From Deltaproteobacteria bacterium (lineage in GTDB: Bacteria > Desulfobacterota > Desulfobacteria > Desulfobacterales > Desulfatibacillaceae): a DNA stretch of 12,740 bases. The stretch covers positions 1-12,740 of the forward strand of contig JAFDHW010000025.1 of assembly GCA_019308705.1 (NCBI GenBank), given 5' to 3'. Below, in pieces: positions 5,534 to 12,740 of this stretch. Each line of letters opens with the position of its first letter. The first letter of the stretch is position 1. A model generated the notes under the pieces. The model was not told the DNA's origin and did no database searches. It worked only from the letters and a program-made list of their open reading frames with translations. The position numbers and the translations under genes were made by a program.

Positions 5534-7507
5534 ATGGCATTGCCGAACAAACCCGTTGGAGAGCTCAAGGCCGATGTGAACCCCGAGGTTGAGGAGCGCG
5601 AAGTCGACATCCTCATCGTGGGCGGCGGCATGGCAGCCTGCGGCGCGGCCTTCGAAATCAAGAAGTGGGCCGGCGACAAGAAGATCCTTCTGGTGGACAA
5701 AGCCGCCATGGAGCGTTCCGGCGCCGTGGCCCAGGGCCTTTCCGCCATCAACACCTACATCGGCGAGAACACCCCCGATGACTACGTCCGGATGGTCCGT
5801 AACGACCTGATGGGCATCGTGCGCGAAGACCTCATCTTCGACCTGGGCACCCACGTGGACGACTCGGTGCACCTGTTCGAGGAGTGGGGCCTGCCCGTGT
5901 GGAAGAAGTCCGAAGAGGGCAAGAACTTGGACGGCAAAAGGGGCCTGAAGATGGGCACCCTGAAGTCCGGCGCCAAGCCCGTCCGCACCGGCAAGTGGCA
6001 GATCATGATCAACGGCGAGTCCTACAAGAGGATCGTCGCCGAGGCCGCCAAGCTGGCCCTGGGCGAGGACAACATCCTGGAGCGGGTCTTCATCGTCGAG
6101 CTGCTGCTGGACGCCAACGTGGAAAACCAGATCGCCGGCGCGGTGGGTTTCTCCGTCCGCGAGAACAAGGTGTACATCATCAAGGCCAAGACCATGATGG
6201 TGGCCTGCGGCGGCGCCGTGAACATCTACATGCCGCGGTCGGTCGGCGAGGGCAAGGGCCGCGCCTGGTACCCGGTGTGGAACGCCGGCTCCACCTACTA
6301 CCTGTGCATGAAGGTGGGCGCGGAACTCTCCATGATGGAGAACCGTTTCACCCCCGCGCGCTTCAAGGACGGTTACGGCCCCGTGGGCGCGTGGTTCCTG
6401 CTGTTCAAGGCCAAGGCGCTCAACGGCCTGGGCGAAGCCTACGTGGCCTCCGACGCCGCCAAGGCGGAGCTGGAGCGTTACGCCCCCTACGGCACGGCCG
6501 CCATCACCCCCACCTGCCTGCGTAACCACCTGATGCTGTTCGAGATGAAGGAAGGCCGCGGCCCCATCATCATGGACACCGTCACCGCGCTGGCCGAGCT
6601 GGGCAAGACCATGGACAAGAAGGAGCTCAAGCACCTCGAGTCCGAGGCGTGGGAAGACTTCCTGGACATGACCTGCGGCCAGGCCAACCTGTGGTGCGCC
6701 ACGAACACCGAGCCCGAGAAGAAGAACTCCGAGATCATGCCCACCGAGCCGTACCTGTTGGGCTCCCACTCCGGCTGCTGCGGCATGTGGGTCTCCGGCC
6801 CGGATTACGACTGGGTGCCCGACGACTACAAGTGGGGCGACGCGGGCAAGGTCTACAACCGCATGACCACGGTCAAGGGCCTGTTCACCGCCGGCGACGG
6901 CGTGGGCTGCTCCGGCCACAAGTTCTCCTCCGGCTCCCACGCCGAGGGGCGCATGGCGGCCAAGCAGATGGCCCGCTACGTCCGTGACCACGCGGACTTC
7001 ACCCCCACCCTGGCCCAGAGCACGGAGGAGCTCGTGAACCTGGTGTACAAGCCGGTGAAGCTGTACTACGAGAACTACCAGTACACCACCGCCGAGGACA
7101 TCAACCCCGCCTACATCAAACCCTCGGGCATGGCGCTCCGGCTCATGAAGGCCACCAACGAGTACGGCGGCGGCTGGGCCACCTACTACCAGACCTCGGA
7201 CAAGATGCTCGAGATCGTCATGGACATGCTTGCCGTGATGCGTGAGGACATCGAGAAGCTGGCGGCGGGCGACCTGCACGAGCTGATGAGGGCATGGGAA
7301 ATCTCCCACCGGATCTGGACCGTGGAGGCGCACCTGCGCCACATCCAGTTCCGGAAAGAGACCCGCTACCCGGGCTTCTACTACAATGCGGACCACCCGG
7401 GCCAGGACGACGCCAACTGGTTCTGCTTCACCAACTCGAAGTACGATCCGAAGGCCGGCACCTGGGAATGCTTCAAGCGGGACTACCACAAGATCATTCC
7501 TGACTAA
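5534..7507 (+). CDS. aprA: Adenylylsulfate (APS) reductase, alpha subunit
   Basis: AprA is the 657-residue FAD-containing catalytic subunit that reduces adenosine 5'-phosphosulfate to AMP and sulfite, the second step of dissimilatory sulfate reduction. The N-terminal FAD motif VDILIVGGGMAACGAAFEI begins near residue 24. The substrate-site segment NRFTPARFKDGYGPVGAW (residues 270-287) contains the conserved arginines, and His412 in GSHSGCCGMWVSGP matches the catalytic histidine known from the Archaeoglobus enzyme (family knowledge). The FAD-contacting AGDGVGCSGHKFSSGSHAEG segment lies near 453-472. The C-terminal helical domain is complete and the length is normal. GGAGG (5521-5525) sits 8 bases before the ATG. 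Codon use is strongly biased to C/G-ending codons, fitting high expression. The association with qmo favours the reductive, not the sulfur-oxidising, role. Confidence 0.98.
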   Translation: MALPNKPVGELKADVNPEVEEREVDILIVGGGMAACGAAFEIKKWAGDKKILLVDKAAMERSGAVAQGLSAINTYIGENTPDDYVRMVRNDLMGIVREDLIFDLGTHVDDSVHLFEEWGLPVWKKSEEGKNLDGKRGLKMGTLKSGAKPVRTGKWQIMINGESYKRIVAEAAKLALGEDNILERVFIVELLLDANVENQIAGAVGFSVRENKVYIIKAKTMMVACGGAVNIYMPRSVGEGKGRAWYPVWNAGSTYYLCMKVGAELSMMENRFTPARFKDGYGPVGAWFLLFKAKALNGLGEAYVASDAAKAELERYAPYGTAAITPTCLRNHLMLFEMKEGRGPIIMDTVTALAELGKTMDKKELKHLESEAWEDFLDMTCGQANLWCATNTEPEKKNSEIMPTEPYLLGSHSGCCGMWVSGPDYDWVPDDYKWGDAGKVYNRMTTVKGLFTAGDGVGCSGHKFSSGSHAEGRMAAKQMARYVRDHADFTPTLAQSTEELVNLVYKPVKLYYENYQYTTAEDINPAYIKPSGMALRLMKATNEYGGGWATYYQTSDKMLEIVMDMLAVMREDIEKLAAGDLHELMRAWEISHRIWTVEAHLRHIQFRKETRYPGFYYNADHPGQDDANWFCFTNSKYDPKAGTWECFKRDYHKIIPD

Positions 7508-7540
7508 GCCGACTTTCGGCTGATGGAATTCTTCCAACCC

Positions 7541-7577
7541 CTCCAGGCGCCGGCTGTTCGGCGCCTGGAGTTTTTTT
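7541..7577 (+). terminator. Intrinsic terminator after aprA
   Basis: CTCCAGGCGCCG (7541-7552) and CGGCGCCTGGAG (7559-7570) form a perfect 12-bp stem around GCTGTT, followed directly by seven T (7571-7577). A smaller hairpin, AGCCGA/TCGGCT (7507-7521), lies just upstream at the aprA stop. It closes the aprBA unit, yet qmoA begins only 52 bases further on. Confidence 0.93.
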
Positions 7578-7589
7578 GTCAAGGTAGAT

Positions 7590-7605
7590 ATGCCGCGCGC
7601 GGCAT
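7590..7605. repeat. Perfect 16-bp palindrome upstream of qmoA
   Basis: ATGCCGCGCGCGGCAT is a perfect palindrome placed between the aprA terminator and the qmoA ribosome site. It could be an operator for a dimeric regulator or an RNA stem at the 5' end of a processed qmo transcript. No -35/-10 pair is visible around it, so its role is open. Confidence 0.4.
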
Positions 7606-7629
7606 GACCTTTGTGCACGGAGGGATAGC

Positions 7630-8904
7630 ATGACGGACACCAATGCGACTCATGCCAAAGGGCACATCCTTGTGGTCGGAGGCGGCATCAGCGGGTTGAC
7701 CACCGCGCTGGAGGCCGCCGAGGCTGGATACGAGACCACCATCGTGGAAAAGTCGCCCTCGTTGGGCGGCCACGTCTCCCAGCTGAAGCAATACTTCCCC
7801 AAGCTGTGTCCCCCCACTTGCGGCCTGGAGATCAACTACAGGCGCATCAAGGACAACCCCAGAATCCACGTCCTCACCATGGCCAAGGTCGGCAAGGTGA
7901 CGGGCGGGCCCGGCAATTACGAGGTGGAGGTCACCGTCTCCCCCCGCTACGTGAACGAGAAGTGCACCTGCTGCGGGGAATGCGAAAAGGCCGTGACCAC
8001 CGAGATCGACAATGAGTTCAACTTCAACATGAACAAGGTGAAGGCCGCGTACCTGCCCCACGAGATGGCCTTTCCCCAGCGGTTCGTGATTTCCCCCAAG
8101 ATCATCGGGACCGAGGACGCTCAAAAGGCCAAGGACGCCTGCAAGTACGGCGCCGTGGACCTGGACATGCAGCCCGAGAAGAAGACCCTGAAGGTGGGCG
8201 CCATCGTGTGGGCCACCGGGTGGGAACCCTACGACGCCCGGAAGATGGACAACCTGGGTTTCGGCCAGTACGACAATATCATCACCAACATGATGATGGA
8301 GCGCATGGCCGCGCCCAACGGCCCCACCGGCGGCAAGATCGTCAAGCCCTCGGACGGCAAGGAGCCCAAGAGCATCGCCTTTGTGCAGTGCGCCGGCTCC
8401 CGGGACCAGAACCACCTTCCCTACTGCTCCTACATCTGCTGCATGGCCTCGCTCAAGCAGGCCACCTACGTGCGCGAACAGTACCCGGACGCCCAGGTGT
8501 ACATCTTCTACATCGACATCCGCGCGCCCGGAAACCGCTACGAGCAGTTCTACAGCAAGATCAAGGCCGACGAGAAGGTCACCTTCGTCAAGGGCAAGGT
8601 GGCCGAGGTGTCCGAGGATCCCTCCGGTGAGATCGTCGTGGTGGCCGAAAATGCGGTCACCGGCGAGAAAATCCGCCAGAACGTGGACATGGTGGTGCTC
8701 GCCACCGGCATGCAGCCCACCGCTTCCATCGAGAAGCTCCCCGCGGACTTAACGTTCACGGAGGAAGGGTTCATCGTGAACGACTATGCCAAGGGCGGGA
8801 TGTTCGCCGCGGGCTGCGCCGCCAAGCCGGCGGACGTGGTCTCCAGCAACCAGAACGCCACGGGCATGGCCTTAAAGGCGATCCAAACCCTGGTGAAGGC
8901 ATAG
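7630..8904 (+). CDS. qmoA: Quinone-interacting membrane-bound oxidoreductase, subunit A (HdrA-like flavoprotein)
   Basis: QmoA is a 424-residue soluble flavoprotein of the QmoABC complex, related to HdrA of heterodisulfide reductase. With QmoB it relays electrons from menaquinol towards APS reductase. The N-terminal FAD motif is HILVVGGGISGLTTALEAAEAG (from residue 12), and a second ATG motif (VVLATGMQP, about 356-363) follows the HdrA plan. Cysteine sites are Cys60 and Cys64 (LCPPTCGLEI), Cys112, Cys114, Cys115 and Cys118 (KCTCCGEC), and the HdrA-type set Cys254, Cys266, Cys270 and Cys271 (FVQCAGSRD...YCSYICC), which binds a [4Fe-4S] cluster in HdrA. The start has GGAGG 6 bases upstream. It lies 122 bases after the aprA stop, beyond a terminator, and its TAG overlaps the qmoB ribosome site. 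Confidence 0.96.
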   Translation: MTDTNATHAKGHILVVGGGISGLTTALEAAEAGYETTIVEKSPSLGGHVSQLKQYFPKLCPPTCGLEINYRRIKDNPRIHVLTMAKVGKVTGGPGNYEVEVTVSPRYVNEKCTCCGECEKAVTTEIDNEFNFNMNKVKAAYLPHEMAFPQRFVISPKIIGTEDAQKAKDACKYGAVDLDMQPEKKTLKVGAIVWATGWEPYDARKMDNLGFGQYDNIITNMMMERMAAPNGPTGGKIVKPSDGKEPKSIAFVQCAGSRDQNHLPYCSYICCMASLKQATYVREQYPDAQVYIFYIDIRAPGNRYEQFYSKIKADEKVTFVKGKVAEVSEDPSGEIVVVAENAVTGEKIRQNVDMVVLATGMQPTASIEKLPADLTFTEEGFIVNDYAKGGMFAAGCAAKPADVVSSNQNATGMALKAIQTLVKA

Positions 8905-8914
8905 GAGGGTATCC

Positions 8915-11254
8915 ATGGACAAGAAATATGGATTCTATTTGTGTTCGGGGTGCGGCATCGGCGAAGCCCTGGACTTGAAGAAGATGGCCGAGGACGTGCT
9001 CGAGGAGGAAGGGCACTCCAACATCAAGTTCCATGACGCGTTCTGCAGCCCCGCGGGCGTGGCGGTGATCCAGAAGGATATCGACGACGGCGTGAACGCC
9101 ATCTGCATCGCCGCCTGCTCCCGCCGGGTCTTGACCGACGTCTTCAACTTCCCCGGCTGCCTGGTGGATCGGGTCAACCTGCGCGAGCAGGTGGTCTGGG
9201 CCCACCCCGGCCTGAAGCCCTCCGGCGAAAAAGCCGAAGGCGAAGAAGCCGGCGAGGAGATTCCCCACCTGCAGATGATGGGCGAGGACTACCTCCGCAT
9301 GGGCATGAAGCGGCTGGAGAAGATCAACTTGCCCGAGCCCTACAAGCTGGAGACCCTGGAACGCAGGATCCTGGTCATCGGCGGCGGCGTCACCGGCATG
9401 ACCGCGGCGCTGGACGCGGCCGAGGCCGGCTACGACGTCACCATCGTGGAGAAGGAGGACAAGCTGGGCGGTTGGGCCGCCAACGTGCGCAAGCAGCTGC
9501 CGCTTTCCTACCCCTACCAGGAGACGGTCTCGCCCATCGTGGACGAGAAGATCCGCGCGGTGCAGAGCCACTCCAAAATCGAGGTGAAGACCGGCACGGT
9601 GGTGGCGCGCATCGCGGGCCAGCCCGGCGATTTCACCGTCACCTTCAAGAAGCCCGGCGAGGAGATCGAGTTCGACGTTCCCTATCCCCTGCCCGACGAG
9701 ATGAAGGTGGATGAGAACGGCAAGGAACTGGACAACGAGACGCTGGCCGAAAAGTTCAAGGAGTACAACGAGGGCCGCCGCGACATCCTCACCCTGGACC
9801 CCAACGGCGTGAAGTTCGGCGCCGTGATCCTGGCCGCGGGATGGCGCCCCTACGAGCCCGAAGAAGGCGAGTTCGCCGAGCTGGGATACGGGAAAACCCC
9901 GGACGTGGTGACCAACGTCCAGTTCGAGAAGATGGCGGCCACCGGCCCCGTGATCCGGCCCTCGGATGGAAAGCCCGCCAAGAGCGTGGTGTTTGTCCAG
10001 AGCCCGGGCGGGGGAGACGACAAGGACTTTCCCTACGCTTCCTCGGTCACCAGCCTGGTGGCCCTGAAGCAGGCCAAGTACGTGCGCGAGGACTATGATG
10101 ACGGCAAGGCCTACATCATCTACCAGCACATGCGCACCCCGGGGCTTACGGAGAAATTCTACGAGGCCGTGCAGCAGGACCCGGGCATCTTCCTCACCAA
10201 GGGCGAGGTCACCGGCGTTTCGGCCGACGACGGCCAGCTTTCCGTGGACGTGGACAACACCCTCCTGGGCGAGAAGATCGCCCTTTCCGCCGACCTGGTG
10301 GTTTTGGCCACGGGCATGGTGCCCGCCACCAAGGACGAGCCGGTGGTGAACCTGGCCTACCGCCAGGGCCCGGCCTTCCGGGACATCGGGCTTTTCGGCG
10401 GGTACGTGGACTCCAACTTCATCTGCTTCCCCTACGAGACCCAGAGGACGGGCGTTTACGCCGCCGGGGCCATCCGCAGGAGCATGACCATGGAGGAGTC
10501 CATGGAGGACGCCGCAGGCGCGGCTCTAAAGGCCATCCAGTGCCTGGATTCGGTGAACCGCGGCGTGGCCGTGCATCCACGTTCCGGCGACCCGACGTAT
10601 CCGGACTTCTTCTTCCAGCGCTGCACCCAGTGCAAACGCTGCACGGAGGAATGTCCCTTCGGGGCCATCGACGACGACGCCAAGGGCACGCCCAAGCCCA
10701 ACCCCACCCGGTGCCGCCGGTGCGGGACCTGCATGGGCGCCTGCCCGGAGCGCATCATCAACTTCGCGGACTACTCCATCGATTCCGTGGGTTCCATGGT
10801 AAAGGCCATCGGCGTTCCCTCGGAGGACGACTACGACGAGCCGCCCTTGCGCATCCTCGTTTTGGTCTGCGAAAACGACGCCTACCCGGCCATCGACATG
10901 GCGGGGCTCAACCGGCTGGAGTACTCCGCGGACGTGCGTTTCGTCCCGGTCCGGTGTCTGGGGTCGGTGAACGTGGTGTGGATCAAGGACGCCCTTTCCA
11001 TAGGAATCGACGGGGTGCTTCTCCTTGGCTGCAAGCACGGCGACGACTACCAGTGCCACTTTGTCAAGGGCAGCGAGCTGGCCAGCATCCGCATGCAGAA
11101 GATCGGCGATGCCCTGTCCAGCCTGGCCCTGGAACCCGAGAGGGTTGCGCAGAAAGAGATCGCCATCGACGAGTACCACAAGCTTCCCCAGATCATTAAC
11201 GACTTCGTGGCGGAAGTGGAGGAACTCGGCCCCAACCCGTTCAAGGGCTTCTAG
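8915..11254 (+). CDS. qmoB: Quinone-interacting membrane-bound oxidoreductase, subunit B (HdrA/MvhD-like)
   Basis: QmoB (779 residues) is a fused HdrA/MvhD-like flavoprotein of the Qmo complex. Domain order: an HdrA-type N-terminal region with Cys10, Cys13, Cys44 and Cys68; an acidic linker (about 104-116); an FAD domain starting RILVIGGGVTGMTAALDAAEAG at residue 151; two ferredoxin-type [4Fe-4S] sites (Cys570/573/576/580 and Cys600/603/606/610); and a C-terminal MvhD-like domain with Cys652, Cys681, Cys706 and Cys714 (GCKHGDDYQC). Within the FAD domain, the four cysteines that QmoA keeps at 254-271 are replaced by Ser363, Ala375, Thr379 and Ser380 in an ungapped alignment. AGGAGGG overlapping the qmoA stop serves the ATG at 8915, only 10 bases after qmoA, implying tight coupling. 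Length is normal for QmoB. Confidence 0.97.
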   Translation: MDKKYGFYLCSGCGIGEALDLKKMAEDVLEEEGHSNIKFHDAFCSPAGVAVIQKDIDDGVNAICIAACSRRVLTDVFNFPGCLVDRVNLREQVVWAHPGLKPSGEKAEGEEAGEEIPHLQMMGEDYLRMGMKRLEKINLPEPYKLETLERRILVIGGGVTGMTAALDAAEAGYDVTIVEKEDKLGGWAANVRKQLPLSYPYQETVSPIVDEKIRAVQSHSKIEVKTGTVVARIAGQPGDFTVTFKKPGEEIEFDVPYPLPDEMKVDENGKELDNETLAEKFKEYNEGRRDILTLDPNGVKFGAVILAAGWRPYEPEEGEFAELGYGKTPDVVTNVQFEKMAATGPVIRPSDGKPAKSVVFVQSPGGGDDKDFPYASSVTSLVALKQAKYVREDYDDGKAYIIYQHMRTPGLTEKFYEAVQQDPGIFLTKGEVTGVSADDGQLSVDVDNTLLGEKIALSADLVVLATGMVPATKDEPVVNLAYRQGPAFRDIGLFGGYVDSNFICFPYETQRTGVYAAGAIRRSMTMEESMEDAAGAALKAIQCLDSVNRGVAVHPRSGDPTYPDFFFQRCTQCKRCTEECPFGAIDDDAKGTPKPNPTRCRRCGTCMGACPERIINFADYSIDSVGSMVKAIGVPSEDDYDEPPLRILVLVCENDAYPAIDMAGLNRLEYSADVRFVPVRCLGSVNVVWIKDALSIGIDGVLLLGCKHGDDYQCHFVKGSELASIRMQKIGDALSSLALEPERVAQKEIAIDEYHKLPQIINDFVAEVEELGPNPFKGF

Positions 11255-11276
11255 CCGGCGGTGGCGAAATCTTTCG

Positions 11277-11306
11277 GCCGTCCCGGGCGCTCGCGTCCGG
11301 GACGGC
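11277..11306 (+). other. Intercistronic hairpin between qmoB and qmoC, without T-tract
   Basis: GCCGTCCCGG (11277-11286) pairs perfectly with CCGGGACGGC (11297-11306). Three inner pairs (one G-T) extend the stem to 13 bp around a CTCG tetraloop. The following bases have no T-run, so intrinsic termination is unlikely. The hairpin ends 13 bases before the qmoC Shine-Dalgarno AGGAGGG (11320-11326). A role in transcript stability or processing is inferred. Confidence 0.55.
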
Positions 11307-11333
11307 GGCCAAGCGTTCTAGGAGGGATAAACA

Positions 11334-12560
11334 ATGGCTGACAGAAAACTTTTGCAACCGGATGTGGAGTTCATCAACTCCCTGGGAGAGCGGGGGGCGG
11401 ACACGCTCAAGAAGTGCTACCAGTGCGCCACCTGCTCGGTGGTGTGCCCCATCTCTCCGGATAACAAACCCTTCCCCAGAAAAGAGATGATCGCCGCTTC
11501 CTGGGGATTGTCCGACGAGTTGGTGTCCGACGTGGACGTGTGGCTGTGCCACCAGTGCGGCGACTGCTCGGCCAAGTGCCCCCGCGGGGCCCGGCCCGGC
11601 GACGTGCTGGGTTCCATCCGCTCTTTGGCCATCGAGCGTTACGCCAAGCCCGGTTGGCTGGCGCGCATGGTGAACGACCCCAAAAAGCTTCCGCTTCTGG
11701 TGCTGTTCCCGACCGTGCTGTTCATCGTGGTGGGGCTCATCACCGGCCTTTTGGACTTCACCCCCGCGCTTCGCCACGGGCACATCTCCCACGGCATGTT
11801 CTTCAGCTCCTGGCTGGTGGACATCATCTTCGTGCCCTCGCTGTTCTTTGCCGTGGCGGTGTTCGCCCTGGCGCTCAAGGGCTTTGTGACGGACATGCAC
11901 GAAAACGCGGTGCGCACGGGCAAGGTGATGAAAAAGGAGCTCAGCTGGATGGACATGATCAAGTCCGCGCCGGGTGTGCTCCTCACCATCCTGCGGCACG
12001 ACAAGTTCAGCGAGTGCGGCGAGAACAAGGACCGCGCCACCACGCACATGATGGTGCTCTTCGGGTTCATCGGACTGTTCATCGTCACGGGCATCTTCTT
12101 CCTGGTGCTGTACGGGTCCATGATCTACTTCGGCTCCTACGAGGAAGCCTGGCACAGCCCGTATTCCCAGCTCAACCCCGTGAAGTGGCTGGCCAATGTC
12201 TCGGGCCTGGCGCTTCTGGTGGGGTCGTTGGTCATGGCCAAGAACCGCCTTTTCAAGGACGAGAAGATCGCCAAGTCCACCTACAAGGACTGGTTCTTGA
12301 TCGGCCTGGTGTTCGGCCTGGCCGTGACCGGCCTGGGCACGGAGCTGACCCGCCTGGCGGGCTTGGCCACCGACACCTACATACTGTATTTCATCCACCT
12401 GATCTTCGTGTTCGCCACCTTCGTGTACACCCCGTACTCCAAGCTGGCGCATTTGGTCTACCGGACCGTGGCCATGATCTATGCCGATTGGGCCGGCCGC
12501 GAAGAGGCCATCAAGGCAGCGGCCGAGGAGGCGGCAAAAGCCGAACCTTCCGCCGCCTGA
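11334..12560 (+). CDS. qmoC: Quinone-interacting membrane-bound oxidoreductase, subunit C (Fe-S / heme b membrane subunit)
   Basis: QmoC (408 residues) anchors the complex and oxidises menaquinol; it is an HdrC-HdrE-like fusion. The soluble N-terminal part has two [4Fe-4S] motifs: Cys28/31/34/38 (CYQCATCSVVC) and Cys72/75/78/82 (CHQCGDCSAKC). Six hydrophobic segments follow at about 119-141, 157-183, 238-262, 285-302, 319-340 and 346-367. Histidines in or beside these segments, such as His153, His238, His355 and His373, are candidate b-heme ligands; assigning pairs needs an alignment. The tail is rich in Ala, Glu and Lys. AGGAGGG lies 7 bases before the ATG. It is the last gene of the qmo unit, 79 bases after qmoB, and is followed by terminators. 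No qmoD-like gene follows on this strand. Confidence 0.96.
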   Translation: MADRKLLQPDVEFINSLGERGADTLKKCYQCATCSVVCPISPDNKPFPRKEMIAASWGLSDELVSDVDVWLCHQCGDCSAKCPRGARPGDVLGSIRSLAIERYAKPGWLARMVNDPKKLPLLVLFPTVLFIVVGLITGLLDFTPALRHGHISHGMFFSSWLVDIIFVPSLFFAVAVFALALKGFVTDMHENAVRTGKVMKKELSWMDMIKSAPGVLLTILRHDKFSECGENKDRATTHMMVLFGFIGLFIVTGIFFLVLYGSMIYFGSYEEAWHSPYSQLNPVKWLANVSGLALLVGSLVMAKNRLFKDEKIAKSTYKDWFLIGLVFGLAVTGLGTELTRLAGLATDTYILYFIHLIFVFATFVYTPYSKLAHLVYRTVAMIYADWAGREEAIKAAAEEAAKAEPSAA

Positions 12561-12577
12561 GACCCCGCATCGCCCCT

Positions 12578-12614
12578 AAAAAAGGGGGGGCCGGTTCCGG
12601 GCCCCCCTTTTTTT
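12578..12614. terminator. Intrinsic terminator after qmoC, bidirectional in form
   Basis: Six A and a G-run (12578-12590) pair with a C-run and T-run (12602-12613). The inner CCGG pairs continue to a tiny loop with one G-G mismatch, giving a long stem flanked by A6 on one side and T7 (12608-12614) on the other. It ends the qmo transcript and could work in both directions. Confidence 0.85.
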
Positions 12615-12646
12615 CGCCCCCGCCCCCCGCCGGGGAAGGGCGGCAA

Positions 12647-12678
12647 AAAACCCGGCGGGAATGTCCCCGCCGGGTTTT
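12647..12678. terminator. Second terminator-like hairpin, probably for the convergent gene
   Basis: CCCGGCGGG (12651-12659) and CCCGCCGGG (12666-12674) form a 9-bp stem around AATGTC. AAAAAA lies on the left and TTTT on the right. On the minus strand the A-run becomes a T-tract, so it fits as the terminator of the leftward gene ending at 12703. It can also back up qmo termination. Confidence 0.75.
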
Positions 12679-12702
12679 CTTTATCCGTTGCGCGCCTTTT
12701 GG

Positions 12703-12740
12703 CTATTCGCCGGTGGCCGCGCCGTGCAGCTTCACTTCCA
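12703..12740 (-). CDS. Partial CDS: C-terminal end of a convergent gene, unidentified
   Basis: On the minus strand the last 11 codons before a TAG (12705-12703) read EVKLHGAATGE. The other minus-strand frames near here give no longer reading. The only further support is the convergent terminator about 25 bases beyond the stop. The fragment is too short to recognise a family. Confidence 0.35.
   Translation of the reverse strand, partial: EVKLHGAATGE

Noticed and set aside
5510..7618. A 702-codon open frame on the minus strand opposite aprA
   Set aside because: It is a shadow of aprA caused by GC-rich third positions: low-complexity His/Val/Gly-rich translation, no ribosome site, and aprA is unambiguous.
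1..12740. CRISPR array, tRNA, rRNA, insertion sequence or attachment site
   Set aside because: I saw no spaced direct repeats, cloverleaf, transposase or terminal inverted repeats in the window.

Overview
The window is GC-rich, densely coded DNA from a dissimilatory sulfate-reducing bacterium. The diagnostic genes are aprB-aprA (APS reductase) and qmoA-qmoB-qmoC (the membrane complex that feeds APS reductase with quinol electrons). Together with several YkgJ-type cysteine-cluster proteins this points to a high-GC member of the Desulfobacterota; genus cannot be fixed from the sequence alone. sat is not in the window.

Left part (1-4413). A gene cut by the left edge runs leftwards and looks like the start of a protein with a type I restriction HsdR N-terminal domain. 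Divergent from it is a rightward run: dgt (HD-domain dNTP triphosphohydrolase), then two YkgJ-family genes, the last two joined by an ATGA overlap. Facing them is a leftward pair: a third YkgJ gene followed by a short-chain dehydrogenase/reductase (SDR). The two groups converge with 11 bases between stop codons, and both stops lie in one small inverted repeat. The third YkgJ gene ends at an amber codon. The same frame continues for 16 codons that match the C-terminal motif of its intact paralogue, so it looks truncated by a nonsense mutation. The SDR has Asn in place of the catalytic Lys.

Middle (4414-5041). A 628-base non-coding region separates the YkgJ gene from aprB. It holds a sigma70-like promoter with an extended -10, an operator-like half-palindrome just upstream (resembling Rex or HcpR/CRP-FNR sites of sulfate reducers), and a leader of roughly 315 bases with two hairpins.

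Right part (5042-12740). aprB-aprA form one unit closed by a perfect 12-bp intrinsic terminator. qmoA starts only 52 bases after the T-tract with no visible promoter, so qmo may be expressed partly by read-through. qmoA and qmoB are close-coupled; qmoB and qmoC are separated by 79 bases with a strong hairpin lacking a T-tract. Two tandem terminator-like hairpins follow qmoC, and the last bases carry the probable 3' end of a convergent gene.

Working together: QmoC takes electrons from menaquinol at the membrane and passes them through the HdrA-like flavoproteins QmoA and QmoB to AprB and then the FAD of AprA, where adenosine 5'-phosphosulfate is reduced to AMP and sulfite. The core genes are a known system. 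The least explained items are the regulation and structured leader of apr, the apr/qmo junction, and the YkgJ/SDR cluster.
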